Of a stretch of 35,400 nt of DNA, positions 25,291-35,400 are shown piece by piece. The stretch is taken from positions 1-35,400 of the forward strand of contig DAIEGL010000018.1 of NCBI GenBank assembly GCA_027356255.1. Reading direction: 5' to 3'. Under the pieces are notes generated by a model. That model did no database searches, was not told where the DNA came from, and saw only the letters and a program-made list of their open reading frames with translations. The DNA comes from Geobacter sp. GTDB taxonomy: Bacteria; Desulfobacterota; Desulfuromonadia; Geobacterales; Geobacteraceae. The translations under genes were made by a program, and so were the position numbers. Every line of letters starts with the position of its first letter. Position 1 is the first letter of the stretch.

Positions 25291-26469
25291 TCACACCTTG
25301 AATTTTTTTGCCATCGCCGAAAGCCTGGCTGCGGTCCCGGCGAGGTCGGAAGACGCGTCGTCGGTTGCCTTGGTGCCGCGGGAGACGTCGCCGATGATTT
25401 CGGTGATGGCGCTGACATTGGTCATCACCCCTGCGGTCGTCGCTGACTGCTCTTCCACGGCGGTGGCTACCTGCGCCACCGTTTCCGTCAGGACCTCGAT
25501 ATGGGATTTGATGTCTGAGATCGCGCCGCTTGACAGCCTGACGCGCTCCACCCCTTGCCGGACGCTTTGCGAACTCTGCCCCATTGACTCCATTACGTTC
25601 CTGACGTCCTGTTGCAGCGTCTGAATGATCTTCTGGATGTCCCCCGTCGCCTTGGTCGTGCGTTCCGCCAGCATTCTCACTTCGTCGGCAACCACTGCGA
25701 AGCTGCGCCCCTGTTCTCCGGCCCTTGCCGCCTCGATCGCCGCATTGAGCGCCAGAAGGTTCGTCTGGTCCGCTATGTTTTCGATCGTCGCAACGATTTC
25801 GCCGATCTGGCTGGAGTTCTTCCCGAGCGATCCGACGGCATCGGTGGTGTCTGTGACAATTTTTCCTATCTCGTCCATCATCTGCGCCATCTCGTCGACG
25901 GTTCGTGTCCCCTGGTTCGTGGATGTTTTCGTTTCAGCGGCCTCGTCCGCCATCAGTTGGCAGTTTTTTGAGATGTCCGTACTCACGGAGGAAAACTCGT
26001 CGACCGAATGGGCGACCGATGTAGACTGCTCCACCGCCAGTTCCGCGTTGCCGGCGATGCTTTCCGATGTCTGCTTCAGACCGGCAGCGGCGGTCATGAG
26101 TTCGTTCGAGGTTGTCTGAATCTCGGCAATCATCGTACGCATGGAGGTCTGGACCTCCATGATCGAGGTGAGGACCCAGCTGATTTCGTTATTGTTCCTG
26201 ACGATGATCTTCCGGCTCAGATCCCCCTCTGCCATTGTCTCCAGATAGCCGATGACTCGCTTGATGGAGCTGCCTATCCCCCACATGTTGAGAATGCCCC
26301 AGAAAGCGCCGACAGTGATGAACAGAACCAGCGAACCGTAACGGACCAGCGGGAGGTCCGAGCGGCCGAGGATCGCCGCTGCGATGATGCAGAGGCTGTA
26401 GCAGAAGCAGAGCAGCCCTATCCTGGTTTTGATGGAGAGCCTGAAGTAGCGCTTTTGGAGGAACTGCAT
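25291..26469 (-). CDS. Methyl-accepting chemotaxis protein without a periplasmic sensor domain
   Basis: The 392-residue receptor has two closely spaced membrane helices (about 17-35 and 43-65) with only a short loop between them, so no external ligand domain. A HAMP-like segment (about 65-115) and a signalling hairpin with the standard tip [23 protein letters not shown] follow. It may sense membrane state or work with another sensor. The ATG at 26469 is preferred over the GTG at 26478 because GGGAGG lies about 11 bases upstream of the ATG. It converges with the peptidase gene, leaving 17 bases between them. A sigma-28-like promoter precedes it. Confidence 0.92.
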   Translation of the reverse strand: MQFLQKRYFRLSIKTRIGLLCFCYSLCIIAAAILGRSDLPLVRYGSLVLFITVGAFWGILNMWGIGSSIKRVIGYLETMAEGDLSRKIIVRNNNEISWVLTSIMEVQTSMRTMIAEIQTTSNELMTAAAGLKQTSESIAGNAELAVEQSTSVAHSVDEFSSVSTDISKNCQLMADEAAETKTSTNQGTRTVDEMAQMMDEIGKIVTDTTDAVGSLGKNSSQIGEIVATIENIADQTNLLALNAAIEAARAGEQGRSFAVVADEVRMLAERTTKATGDIQKIIQTLQQDVRNVMESMGQSSQSVRQGVERVRLSSGAISDIKSHIEVLTETVAQVATAVEEQSATTAGVMTNVSAITEIIGDVSRGTKATDDASSDLAGTAARLSAMAKKFKV

Positions 26470-26502
26470 TGTTCTCACCTCCCGATGAACCTTCTCGTCT
26501 GC

Positions 26503-26530
26503 TCATCGGGAATGTACCTGAGAAACTTTA
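26503..26530 (-). promoter_or_regulatory. Sigma-28 (FliA)-like promoter of the second chemoreceptor
   Basis: On the minus strand a perfect -35 TAAAGTTT (26530-26523) is followed after 12 bases by CCCGATGA (26510-26503), which matches GCCGATAA at 6 of 8 positions. The spacer is one base longer than ideal. The -10 also forms one arm of an 8-bp inverted repeat with 26481-26488. Confidence 0.5.
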
Positions 26531-26546
26531 GCGGGGTTATTCCGAG

Positions 26547-26593
26547 AAACGAAAACAGCCGCTCCCGTTTGCCGGGAGCGGCTGTTTTCGTTT
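26547..26593. terminator. Perfect hairpin between tgt and the chemoreceptor gene
   Basis: Two 21-base arms (26547-26567 and 26573-26593) are perfectly complementary with a 5-base loop. The GC-rich core CCGCTCCCG is bordered by A/T-rich outer parts. It lies 21 bases beyond the tgt stop codon on the minus strand and upstream of the chemoreceptor promoter, so it most likely ends tgt transcription. Confidence 0.8.
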
Positions 26594-26613
26594 GTGGCGA
26601 TGGGCGCGATTCC

Positions 26614-27774
<1,161 letters not shown>

Positions 27775-27890
27775 TTAGCAGAATGGCCGGGAAAAAGCAA
27801 CAACACATCTGTCGATTTCTCGCGTCCAGGCGGGAATAATTGCTGTTAAACCCCGATAATTTTGGTTGCATTTTGATAAAACGACGTTTA

Positions 27891-27903
27891 GTATACAGTA
27901 TAC
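27891..27903. promoter_or_regulatory. Palindromic operator candidate GTATACAGTATAC
   Basis: Two self-palindromic GTATAC hexamers flank a single A. GT...AC half-sites of this kind are typical for GntR-family regulators, but no regulator gene lies nearby. It sits about 100 bases before the leader ORF, in the likely frdCAB promoter area. Confidence 0.35.
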
Positions 27904-27996
27904 AATTTGAAGAAATTACAATATGTTAATCTAAGCGCCGTATGCATATCATGCTGGAATGTTATTTAATCAATCTCTTTAGAAGGAGGTAAGGCA

Positions 27997-28035
27997 ATGC
28001 TGACCTATAAAGAATGGCGCGCGCCCCCCTCCTGA
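27997..28035 (+). CDS. Twelve-codon leader ORF upstream of frdC
   Basis: The ORF would encode MLTYKEWRAPPS. A near-ideal Shine-Dalgarno sequence AGGAGGT (27984-27990) lies 6 bases before its ATG, the best ribosome-binding site noted in the window. It ends 137 bases before frdC, whose own site (AAAGGGAA) is modest. The peptide contains one Trp and ends Pro-Pro-Ser, a context in which ribosomes tend to pause. A regulatory leader peptide is inferred; it could also be a remnant of a longer gene. Confidence 0.45.
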   Translation: MLTYKEWRAPPS

Positions 28036-28172
28036 ACATTCCCTGTAGAACGTTGGATACACCGATTCGTCTCTCCAACCGGTTCTGAAAAAGGAATGCA
28101 AAACGATCTGAAGCAAATGGGTGTGTCAATTGCCCTCAGCAATTCTCTCAATTCATTCAAAGGGAAAAAATT

Positions 28173-28832
28173 ATGCAACTATTTAAAAGCGCAGTGGGAA
28201 GAAAGATCCTTATGGCCATCACCGGCCAACTGATGGTTCTTTTCGTAATTGTTCATCTGCTTGGTAACTCCTCTATTTTTATCGGTCCCAATGGCATCAA
28301 CGCTTACGCAGAGCATCTCCACAGCTTAGGACCCCTGGTCTGGGTATTCCGTCTGGCCATGCTTGCCTTCGTGCTCGTTCATGCCATCTACGGCATCCAG
28401 GTGAGCATAGAGAACAGCACCGCCAACTCCGCGAAATACGCGATAAACACCAAACTGAAACGGAACTTCGCCAGCGAAAACATGATCTGGACCGGCGTGC
28501 TCCTCATTATCTTCATTATCGGTCATATCTCCCACTTTACTCTCCGGATAACGCCCGATGTCGCCGCCTTTGCCGGCCAGGTGCCGGGCAACGTATTCGG
28601 CATGGTGACAACCAGCTTCTCCAACGGCATCATCGCTTTCGTTTACGTGGTGGCCATGCTGGTTCTCTGTCTCCACCTTTTCCATGGCATCCAGAGCTTT
28701 TTCCAGACCATGGGATGGAACTCCGACAAGAGTCTGCCGGTCATCAGCCAGGTGGGGCGCGTCCTTGCCGTCGTCTTCCTGGTCGGTTACAGCTCCATTC
28801 CGCTTTTCATCCTTGCAGGTATAATCAAATAG
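28173..28832 (+). CDS. frdC: Succinate dehydrogenase/fumarate reductase cytochrome b subunit
   Basis: This 219-residue membrane anchor binds heme b and links the FrdAB catalytic part to the quinone pool. About five membrane helices are visible. Conserved His residues in [25 protein letters not shown] and CLHLFHGIQ fit a di-heme single-subunit anchor of the Wolinella/Bacillus type. In Geobacter sulfurreducens the FrdCAB complex is known to work both as fumarate reductase and as succinate dehydrogenase; the same is likely here. It is the first gene of the operon, and frdA begins 10 bases later. Confidence 0.94.
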   Translation: MQLFKSAVGRKILMAITGQLMVLFVIVHLLGNSSIFIGPNGINAYAEHLHSLGPLVWVFRLAMLAFVLVHAIYGIQVSIENSTANSAKYAINTKLKRNFASENMIWTGVLLIIFIIGHISHFTLRITPDVAAFAGQVPGNVFGMVTTSFSNGIIAFVYVVAMLVLCLHLFHGIQSFFQTMGWNSDKSLPVISQVGRVLAVVFLVGYSSIPLFILAGIIK

Positions 28833-28842
28833 GGGGTTCATA

Positions 28843-30758
<1,916 letters not shown>

Positions 30759-30759
<1 letters not shown>

Positions 30760-31517
30760 TGAGCGATCACAAAACCATGACTCTGACTCTTAATGTATGG
30801 CGGCAGAAGGGGCCCAACGACCCCGGTAAATTCGAAACCTACACCGCCAAGGGAATAACCGAACACCACTCTTTCCTGGAAATGATCGATGTGGTCAATG
30901 AAGACCTCATCAAGTCCGGAAAAGAGCCGATCGTCTTCGACCACGACTGTCGTGAGGGTATCTGCGGCATGTGCTCCCAGGTGATCAACGGCGTGCCCCA
31001 CGGCGGGCAGGAACGGACCACTGTCTGCCAGCTCCATATGCGTAAATTCAAGGATGGGGATACGATCTTCATCGAACCGTGGCGGGCCACGGCCTTCCCG
31101 ATCATCAAGGACCTGGTGGTCGACCGCAGCGCCTATGACACCATCATTCAGGCCGGTGGCTACACCTCCTGCCACACGGGCGGGGTTCCAGACGGCAACG
31201 CCTTGCTGATTCCGAAGCCTGACGCAGATTATGCCATGGATGCCGCGGAGTGCATCGGTTGTGGCGCATGTGCCGCCGCCTGTCCCAACAGCTCGGCAAT
31301 GCTCTTCACCAGCGCCAAGGTGGCACAGCTGGCCGCTCTTCCGCAGGGTAAGCCTGAGGCCGCCAAGCGCGTCACGGCGATGGTCGATGCCATGAAAGAG
31401 TGCGGTTTCGGCAACTGCTCCAACCACTACGAGTGCCAGGCCGCCTGTCCCAAGGGAATAAACGTGAAGTTCATCGCCAAGCTGAACCGCGAGTATCTCA
31501 AGGCCCAGTTCAAGTAA
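30759..31517 (+). CDS. frdB: Succinate dehydrogenase/fumarate reductase iron-sulfur subunit
   Basis: The 252-residue protein carries electrons between FAD and the membrane hemes. The 2Fe-2S site is [11 protein letters not shown] plus the Cys in TVCQLHM; the 4Fe-4S site is [12 protein letters not shown]; the 3Fe-4S site uses [14 protein letters not shown]. The ATG shares one base with the frdA stop codon (TAATG), so translation is coupled. A strong terminator follows. Confidence 0.97.
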
Positions 31518-31545
31518 GCGGCTAAGGCATCTATAAATGCTGCAC

Positions 31546-31581
31546 AAAAAAGGGCGGGTCGTTTTGACCCGCCCTTTTTTT
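31546..31581. terminator. Terminator between frdB and the convergent cytochrome gene
   Basis: The stem AAAAAAGGGCGGGTC pairs perfectly with GACCCGCCCTTTTTT around a 5-base loop. A-runs and T-runs on both sides let it work in both directions, for frdCAB and for the six-heme cytochrome gene. Confidence 0.9.
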
Positions 31582-31597
31582 ACTGAAGCGCTGTTCG

Positions 31598-32404
31598 CTA
31601 TGATTTATCTTCTTTCGCTGAATGGCAGCGTTGGCAGTCGTGTAATGGGAACGCCACCGAGATGTGGCAGATGCCGCAATACTTTCCGTCGTTAATTTCG
31701 ACCATGGAATATTTGGTCATCCCCCTTTTTACCCCTGCGAACACCTCGGGATGGCAGACTTCGCAGCCGTTCCAGACGGTATGCTTTTTGTGTGAGAAGA
31801 TGATGTTCGGCAGTCCTCCCATCTTTGCTTCGAGGGCGAAATCTTTCTGTACGGACATCGGCGCCCTTTTTATGGATACTCCCTCCAGGAAATCAATCGG
31901 CTTTATATCCCCCTCGATTTCTGCTTTTTCCCAGTTTATTCCGTTGCCGAGCCGTTCCTTCGGGAGCTTTTCGCTGAACCGGAAGAATTCATCCGCCCTT
32001 GCCGGGTCCTTTTCCTTCTGGTGGCATCTTTCGCATTGCCGTTCTTCCGGAGTGGCAGACTTTTTTGAGCACGCCTTGAAGATCTTCGTCCCGTTGTATT
32101 CTCTTTCCCCGTCGTGGCATGTCCCGCAGAAGTAGCCGCGCATGTTGTCCTCGGCCTTTATTTCTGTGGCCCCTCTTTTCATGGCGAAGCCGATGTCCGC
32201 ATGGCACAGCCTGCAGGTGTACTTGGCCCTGTGGACCCAGTGATCGAATGTGACCGGTGGGAGCACTGCATTCGCGGAAGACGGATAGATGATGACCGTA
32301 CCGTATTCGTACGGTTTCGGTCTTTTCAGTTTTACGCCGGTTTGGGCCAAGGCGAGACCGGCCAGCAGGAACGTGCTAAACATCAGGATCAGCAGCTTTT
32401 TCAT
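31598..32404 (-). CDS. Periplasmic six-heme c-type cytochrome with internal duplication
   Basis: The 268-residue exported protein has a signal peptide (about 1-20, ending ALA) and six CxxCH motifs: CRLCH, CGTCH, CERCH, then CEVCH, CGICH, CQRCH. The first and last three belong to two similar halves. Each half opens with a His-rich strand (FDHWVH; FSHKKH) and carries a GYFCGTCH- or GKYCGICH-like centre, joined by a linker of about 90 residues. The halves resemble triheme c7-type modules common in Geobacter. A role in periplasmic electron transfer is inferred. GGAGGGGGG precedes the ATG. Confidence 0.9.
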   Translation of the reverse strand: MKKLLILMFSTFLLAGLALAQTGVKLKRPKPYEYGTVIIYPSSANAVLPPVTFDHWVHRAKYTCRLCHADIGFAMKRGATEIKAEDNMRGYFCGTCHDGEREYNGTKIFKACSKKSATPEERQCERCHQKEKDPARADEFFRFSEKLPKERLGNGINWEKAEIEGDIKPIDFLEGVSIKRAPMSVQKDFALEAKMGGLPNIIFSHKKHTVWNGCEVCHPEVFAGVKRGMTKYSMVEINDGKYCGICHISVAFPLHDCQRCHSAKEDKS

Positions 32405-32538
32405 ATCCCCCCTCCATAAAATAAGATATCGCTAATCATAGAGGAATCCTAATCGTTGTCAAGGAATAGATACGCCGAAATATCACAAAGTTACATCGCT
32501 TTCCCGGCTTCTGATCCCGTCATTCTAGAAATTTCCCT

Positions 32539-32559
32539 TTGACAAACCGCTGCGATAAT
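32539..32559 (+). promoter_or_regulatory. Possible promoter elements of the Cas6-like gene
   Basis: An extended -10 element TGCGATAAT lies at 32551-32559, about 50 bases before the start codon. A perfect TTGACA lies at 32539-32544 but is only 9 bases from it, so the two cannot work as a pair. Only the extended -10 is a reasonable candidate. Confidence 0.3.
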
Positions 32560-32608
32560 GTTTGATGACAGGGTGGTGCCGCATCTTCAACGCTAAAGGA
32601 ATCTTGCG

Positions 32609-33529
32609 ATGGACTTCAATTTTCTGAAATTCATAGTGACGCTAAAGTTATTGCGCAATATCGCTGACAGCCACTTCCTCTTCGGCCTCAAGACGGAGTT
32701 CGAGAACGCCTTTCGTCTGGCAATCGGTTGCAGCCGCAGCTCGTGTGAGGGGTGCCGAAGCTGCGATTCATGCCCTTTTCAACAGACATTTTCCCAGTCG
32801 ATCGCATCTGACCCCTCGGCAGTGAAGCGCTATCAGAAGCCGCCTTACCCTTTCATGTTTGATTTTCCGTTATTACCGCAAGCTCCAAACCGGGGGGCCA
32901 TTCTGGAGCTCGGCCTGACTCTGACGGGATCGGCAATCAACCATTTTCAGCATTATCTGGCTGCATTGCTCCATTTGACCAGCCTGAACGGTGAAAACAA
33001 GCCGGCTTTCGCTGCCGTCCTCAAGGTTGAATCGTGCGATTACGTGGGAGGGCGGGGTCTGGTGATGGGGAGGGATGGCGAGGTGTATCCTGACAGCCTC
33101 TTTTTGTTCTCCGCCGATGAACTGCAAAAGAGTTGCGGGCTGTTGCCGGATAAGGTGACGATCTCCATCGAAACGCCACTGCGCCTGATGCAGGACGGTC
33201 GGCCTCTGCGGGAATTCTCCTTTTCACCATTCATCCGCTCACTGTTCAGGCGCATATCGTCCCTGGCCTACTACTACGGTGGGGTGGAGATGGGACTTGA
33301 TTACAAATGGCTGGCGAGCCGCAGCACTGCCGTTGAAAGCCTGCGTGCGGACTTCCGTTGGGTAGATTGGGACAGGCGTCCGGGAGGGGGGAGGTTGAGC
33401 GGCATTGTCGGTGAAGGGGTTTTCGGCGGAGACCTGGTGGATTTTTACCCCTTTCTACTTCTCGGCCAATATTTCCATCTGGGGAAAGGGGCTTCTTTCG
33501 GCATGGGGAAATACCGCGTGGAAACGTGA
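32609..33529 (+). CDS. Orphan Cas6-like CRISPR RNA endoribonuclease (RAMP fold)
   Basis: The 306-residue protein matches the Cas6 pattern known from type I and III CRISPR systems. The N-terminal part has a Cys cluster (C41, C46, C49, C52, C55, then PF) where Cas6 proteins of this group carry a similar Cys-rich segment. The C-terminal RAMP domain ends in the glycine-rich RNA-binding loop GKGASFGMGKY at 292-302. ETPLRLMQDG and FIRSLFRRISSLAYYYGG also fit the family's C-terminal domain. H22 could be the catalytic base, but this is a guess. AAAGGA lies 8 bases before the ATG. No array or other cas gene is in the window, so its RNA substrate is unknown. Confidence 0.75.
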   Translation: MDFNFLKFIVTLKLLRNIADSHFLFGLKTEFENAFRLAIGCSRSSCEGCRSCDSCPFQQTFSQSIASDPSAVKRYQKPPYPFMFDFPLLPQAPNRGAILELGLTLTGSAINHFQHYLAALLHLTSLNGENKPAFAAVLKVESCDYVGGRGLVMGRDGEVYPDSLFLFSADELQKSCGLLPDKVTISIETPLRLMQDGRPLREFSFSPFIRSLFRRISSLAYYYGGVEMGLDYKWLASRSTAVESLRADFRWVDWDRRPGGGRLSGIVGEGVFGGDLVDFYPFLLLGQYFHLGKGASFGMGKYRVET

Positions 33530-33622
33530 TGCGTTATGCCGCGACCGTGCGATTCCCTTGTAAAACGGATGTCAGCGGGTAAACTGTTGATATGAATGAA
33601 CACTCTTTCTGAGGTGCATGGC

Positions 33623-35400
33623 ATGACGCCGTCTATCTGGAAGCCGATATTCCTGCTGCTTATACTGGTGATTTTCTTTGACCTGGTCTACACCGTGGTT
33701 GTAAAGCAGGCCATGGAGGAGGGGGCGGAAATATCCTACAGCCGCTTCAGGGAAGAGCTCGCTGCGGACAATATCAAAATGATTTCCATAAAAGGCTATT
33801 CGGTCAAGGGGGAATTTCGGAATAAAACCAAGGTCGCCTCGAAGGTCCAGGGACAAGAGGTAGCCCGTGACGTAACGGTGTTCAATACCGTCCTGCCGAA
33901 CATCGCCGATCCGACCCTGATGCCGGAGCTCTCGGCGAAAAAGGTGGAGTTGACCGCCGTATCCCAGGAAACCTCGTCTTTTGCGGGAATAATTGTCTAT
34001 ATACTCCCCTGGCTGCTCATCATCGGGGTCTGGTGGCTGATGATGAGGGGGGTGAAGGGGCAGGGCCCCGGTGCAATGATGGGCGGCTTTGCCAAATCCG
34101 GGGCCAAGATGTACGGCGGAGGGGAGAAGATCAACGTTACCTTCGACGATGTGGCGGGGATGGAAAACAGCAAGCTCGAGTTGAAGGAGATAGTCGATTT
34201 TCTGAAAGACCCGAAAAAATTTCAGAATATCGGTGGCAAGGTCCCCAAGGGGGTGCTTCTGGTGGGGCCTCCGGGCACGGGGAAGACCCTCCTGGCACGG
34301 GCGGTGGCGGGGGAGGCAGGGGTTGTCTTTTTCAGCATCTCCGCGTCTCAGTTCATCGAAATGTTCGTCGGGGTGGGGGCCAGCAGGGTGCGCGACCTGT
34401 TTGCCAATGCAAAAAAGGCGGCACCGAGCATCATATTCATCGACGAGCTGGATGCTGTGGGGCGCAGCCGCGGCGCCGGCTTCGGCGGCGGCCATGACGA
34501 GCGGGAGCAGACCCTGAATCAGCTTCTCTCCGAGATGGACGGTTTCGACCCCCATGAAGAGGTCATTGTCCTGGCAGCCACCAACCGGCCCGATGTGCTC
34601 GACCCGGCACTGTTGCGGCCGGGCCGGTTCGACCGGCATGTGGTTATCGACCGCCCCGACTGGCGGGACCGTGAGCAGATATTGAAGGTCCATACACGGA
34701 AAATCAAGCTGGACCAGGATGTGGACCTCTCGGTGATCGCCCGGGGAACGCCGGGGATGACCGGTGCCGATCTGGAAAGCCTGGTGAACGAGGCGGCCAT
34801 CCATGCCGCCAGGGAGGACGCGCCGAGCGTCAATATGGGGCATCTGGAAAAGGCCAAAGACAAGATCCTGATGGGGGGCGAGCGGAAGATGTTCATCTCC
34901 GACCAGGAAAAGCGCATCACCGCCTATCATGAGGCTGGTCACGCGCTCGTGGCCAAGCTCCTCCCCGGCACTGACCCGGTCCACAAGGTGACCATCATTC
35001 CGCGCGGCATGGCCCTTGGTGTGACCCAGCAGTTGCCGGAGGACGACCGTTATCACTACCCGAAAACCTATCTGGTAAACCGTCTCTGCGTTGCGCTCGG
35101 CGGACGGGTAGCGGAGCGTCTGATATTCAACGACCTATCCACAGGAGCCCAGAGCGACCTGAAAACGGTGACCGATCTGGCCGAGAAGATGGTTTGTCAG
35201 TGGGGGATGAGCGAAAAGATCGGGGCGATGACCTTCACCCGCGGTGAGGAGCACCCTTTCCTGGGCCGCAAGCTGGCGGAGGAAAAGTCCTTTTCGGAGC
35301 AGATGGCCTGGCTCATCGATCAGGAGATAGCAGCGGTCATCAAGGAGGCGGAACTCAAGGCCGAAGGGTTGGTGTTTGCCAACCGGCCGAAGCTGGATGC
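33623..35400 (+). CDS. ftsH: ATP-dependent membrane zinc metalloprotease FtsH (cut by window end)
   Basis: FtsH degrades membrane and regulatory proteins from its seat in the inner membrane. About 592 residues are visible and the end is missing, probably by a few dozen residues. Two membrane helices (about 8-27 and 122-142) enclose a short periplasmic domain. The AAA domain has Walker A GPPGTGKT (215-222), Walker [12 protein letters not shown] and the arginine-finger region LLRPGRFDR. The zinc site is H436-E-A-G-H440. The ATG at 33623 follows GAGGTG by 6 bases. Confidence 0.95.
   Translation, partial: MTPSIWKPIFLLLILVIFFDLVYTVVVKQAMEEGAEISYSRFREELAADNIKMISIKGYSVKGEFRNKTKVASKVQGQEVARDVTVFNTVLPNIADPTLMPELSAKKVELTAVSQETSSFAGIIVYILPWLLIIGVWWLMMRGVKGQGPGAMMGGFAKSGAKMYGGGEKINVTFDDVAGMENSKLELKEIVDFLKDPKKFQNIGGKVPKGVLLVGPPGTGKTLLARAVAGEAGVVFFSISASQFIEMFVGVGASRVRDLFANAKKAAPSIIFIDELDAVGRSRGAGFGGGHDEREQTLNQLLSEMDGFDPHEEVIVLAATNRPDVLDPALLRPGRFDRHVVIDRPDWRDREQILKVHTRKIKLDQDVDLSVIARGTPGMTGADLESLVNEAAIHAAREDAPSVNMGHLEKAKDKILMGGERKMFISDQEKRITAYHEAGHALVAKLLPGTDPVHKVTIIPRGMALGVTQQLPEDDRYHYPKTYLVNRLCVALGGRVAERLIFNDLSTGAQSDLKTVTDLAEKMVCQWGMSEKIGAMTFTRGEEHPFLGRKLAEEKSFSEQMAWLIDQEIAAVIKEAELKAEGLVFANRPKLD

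Noticed and set aside
28096-28230. A short ORF starting at 28096 that overlaps the frdC start in another frame
   Set aside because: Its purine stretch abuts the ATG with no spacing, so initiation is unlikely.
33530-33622. CRISPR array next to the Cas6-like gene
   Set aside because: No direct repeats with regular spacers are present on either side of the gene.
33572-35056. Long minus-strand open frame opposite ftsH
   Set aside because: Shadow of ftsH, whose motifs are unmistakable on the plus strand.

Overview
The window looks like chromosomal DNA of a Geobacter/Geotalea-type bacterium (order Desulfuromonadales/Geobacterales). This assignment is inferred from gene content: several c-type cytochromes, a three-gene succinate dehydrogenase/fumarate reductase (C-A-B order), a tungsten aldehyde:ferredoxin oxidoreductase, and very long chemoreceptors, in mostly GC-rich DNA. 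No rRNA, tRNA, CRISPR array, transposase or phage gene was seen.

Layout. Positions 1-4274 hold an export and sensing block: an outer-membrane beta-barrel protein with one N-terminal heme site, a small monoheme cytochrome and a giant chemoreceptor. Positions 4300-9632 hold housekeeping genes: trpA, accD, folC, lptD. Positions 9633-12996 are a clearly AT-richer insert with a DNA methyltransferase and a partner gene that is probably the restriction enzyme. It sits between lptD and a nucleotide-sugar cluster (rfbB, rfbD, a stand-alone phosphomannose isomerase cupin, manC; 12997-16460). Then come an aldehyde:ferredoxin oxidoreductase, a membrane diguanylate cyclase with a sigma-28-like promoter, a class II aldolase-like protein, murJ and ogt (16536-22888). 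The convergent ogt/mazG gap (22889-23145) has an AT-rich tract followed by four phased DnaA-box-like 9-mers. After it lie mazG (-), an M20 peptidase (+), a second chemoreceptor (-) with a sigma-28-like promoter, and tgt (-). A 450-bp regulatory gap with a tiny leader ORF precedes frdCAB/sdhCAB (28173-31517). The window ends with a six-heme cytochrome (-), a stand-alone Cas6-like RNA endonuclease gene and the start of ftsH, cut by the window edge.

How the genes relate. LptD and the dTDP-rhamnose/GDP-mannose precursor genes all serve the cell envelope; the restriction-modification pair interrupts that theme. The two chemoreceptors and the diguanylate cyclase belong to motility and c-di-GMP control, and two of the three have FliA-type promoters. 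FrdCAB and the cytochromes belong to respiratory electron flow. The observations most worth following are: (i) the DnaA-box/AT-rich region at 22954-23105; (ii) a family of seven-nucleotide-periodic elements at gene ends, one of which supplies the last codons of trpA; (iii) the symmetric 28-residue repeats in the first chemoreceptor; (iv) the orphan Cas6; (v) the leader ORF before frdC; (vi) the foreign-looking restriction-modification pair. All calls come from reading the sequence; no database search was run.
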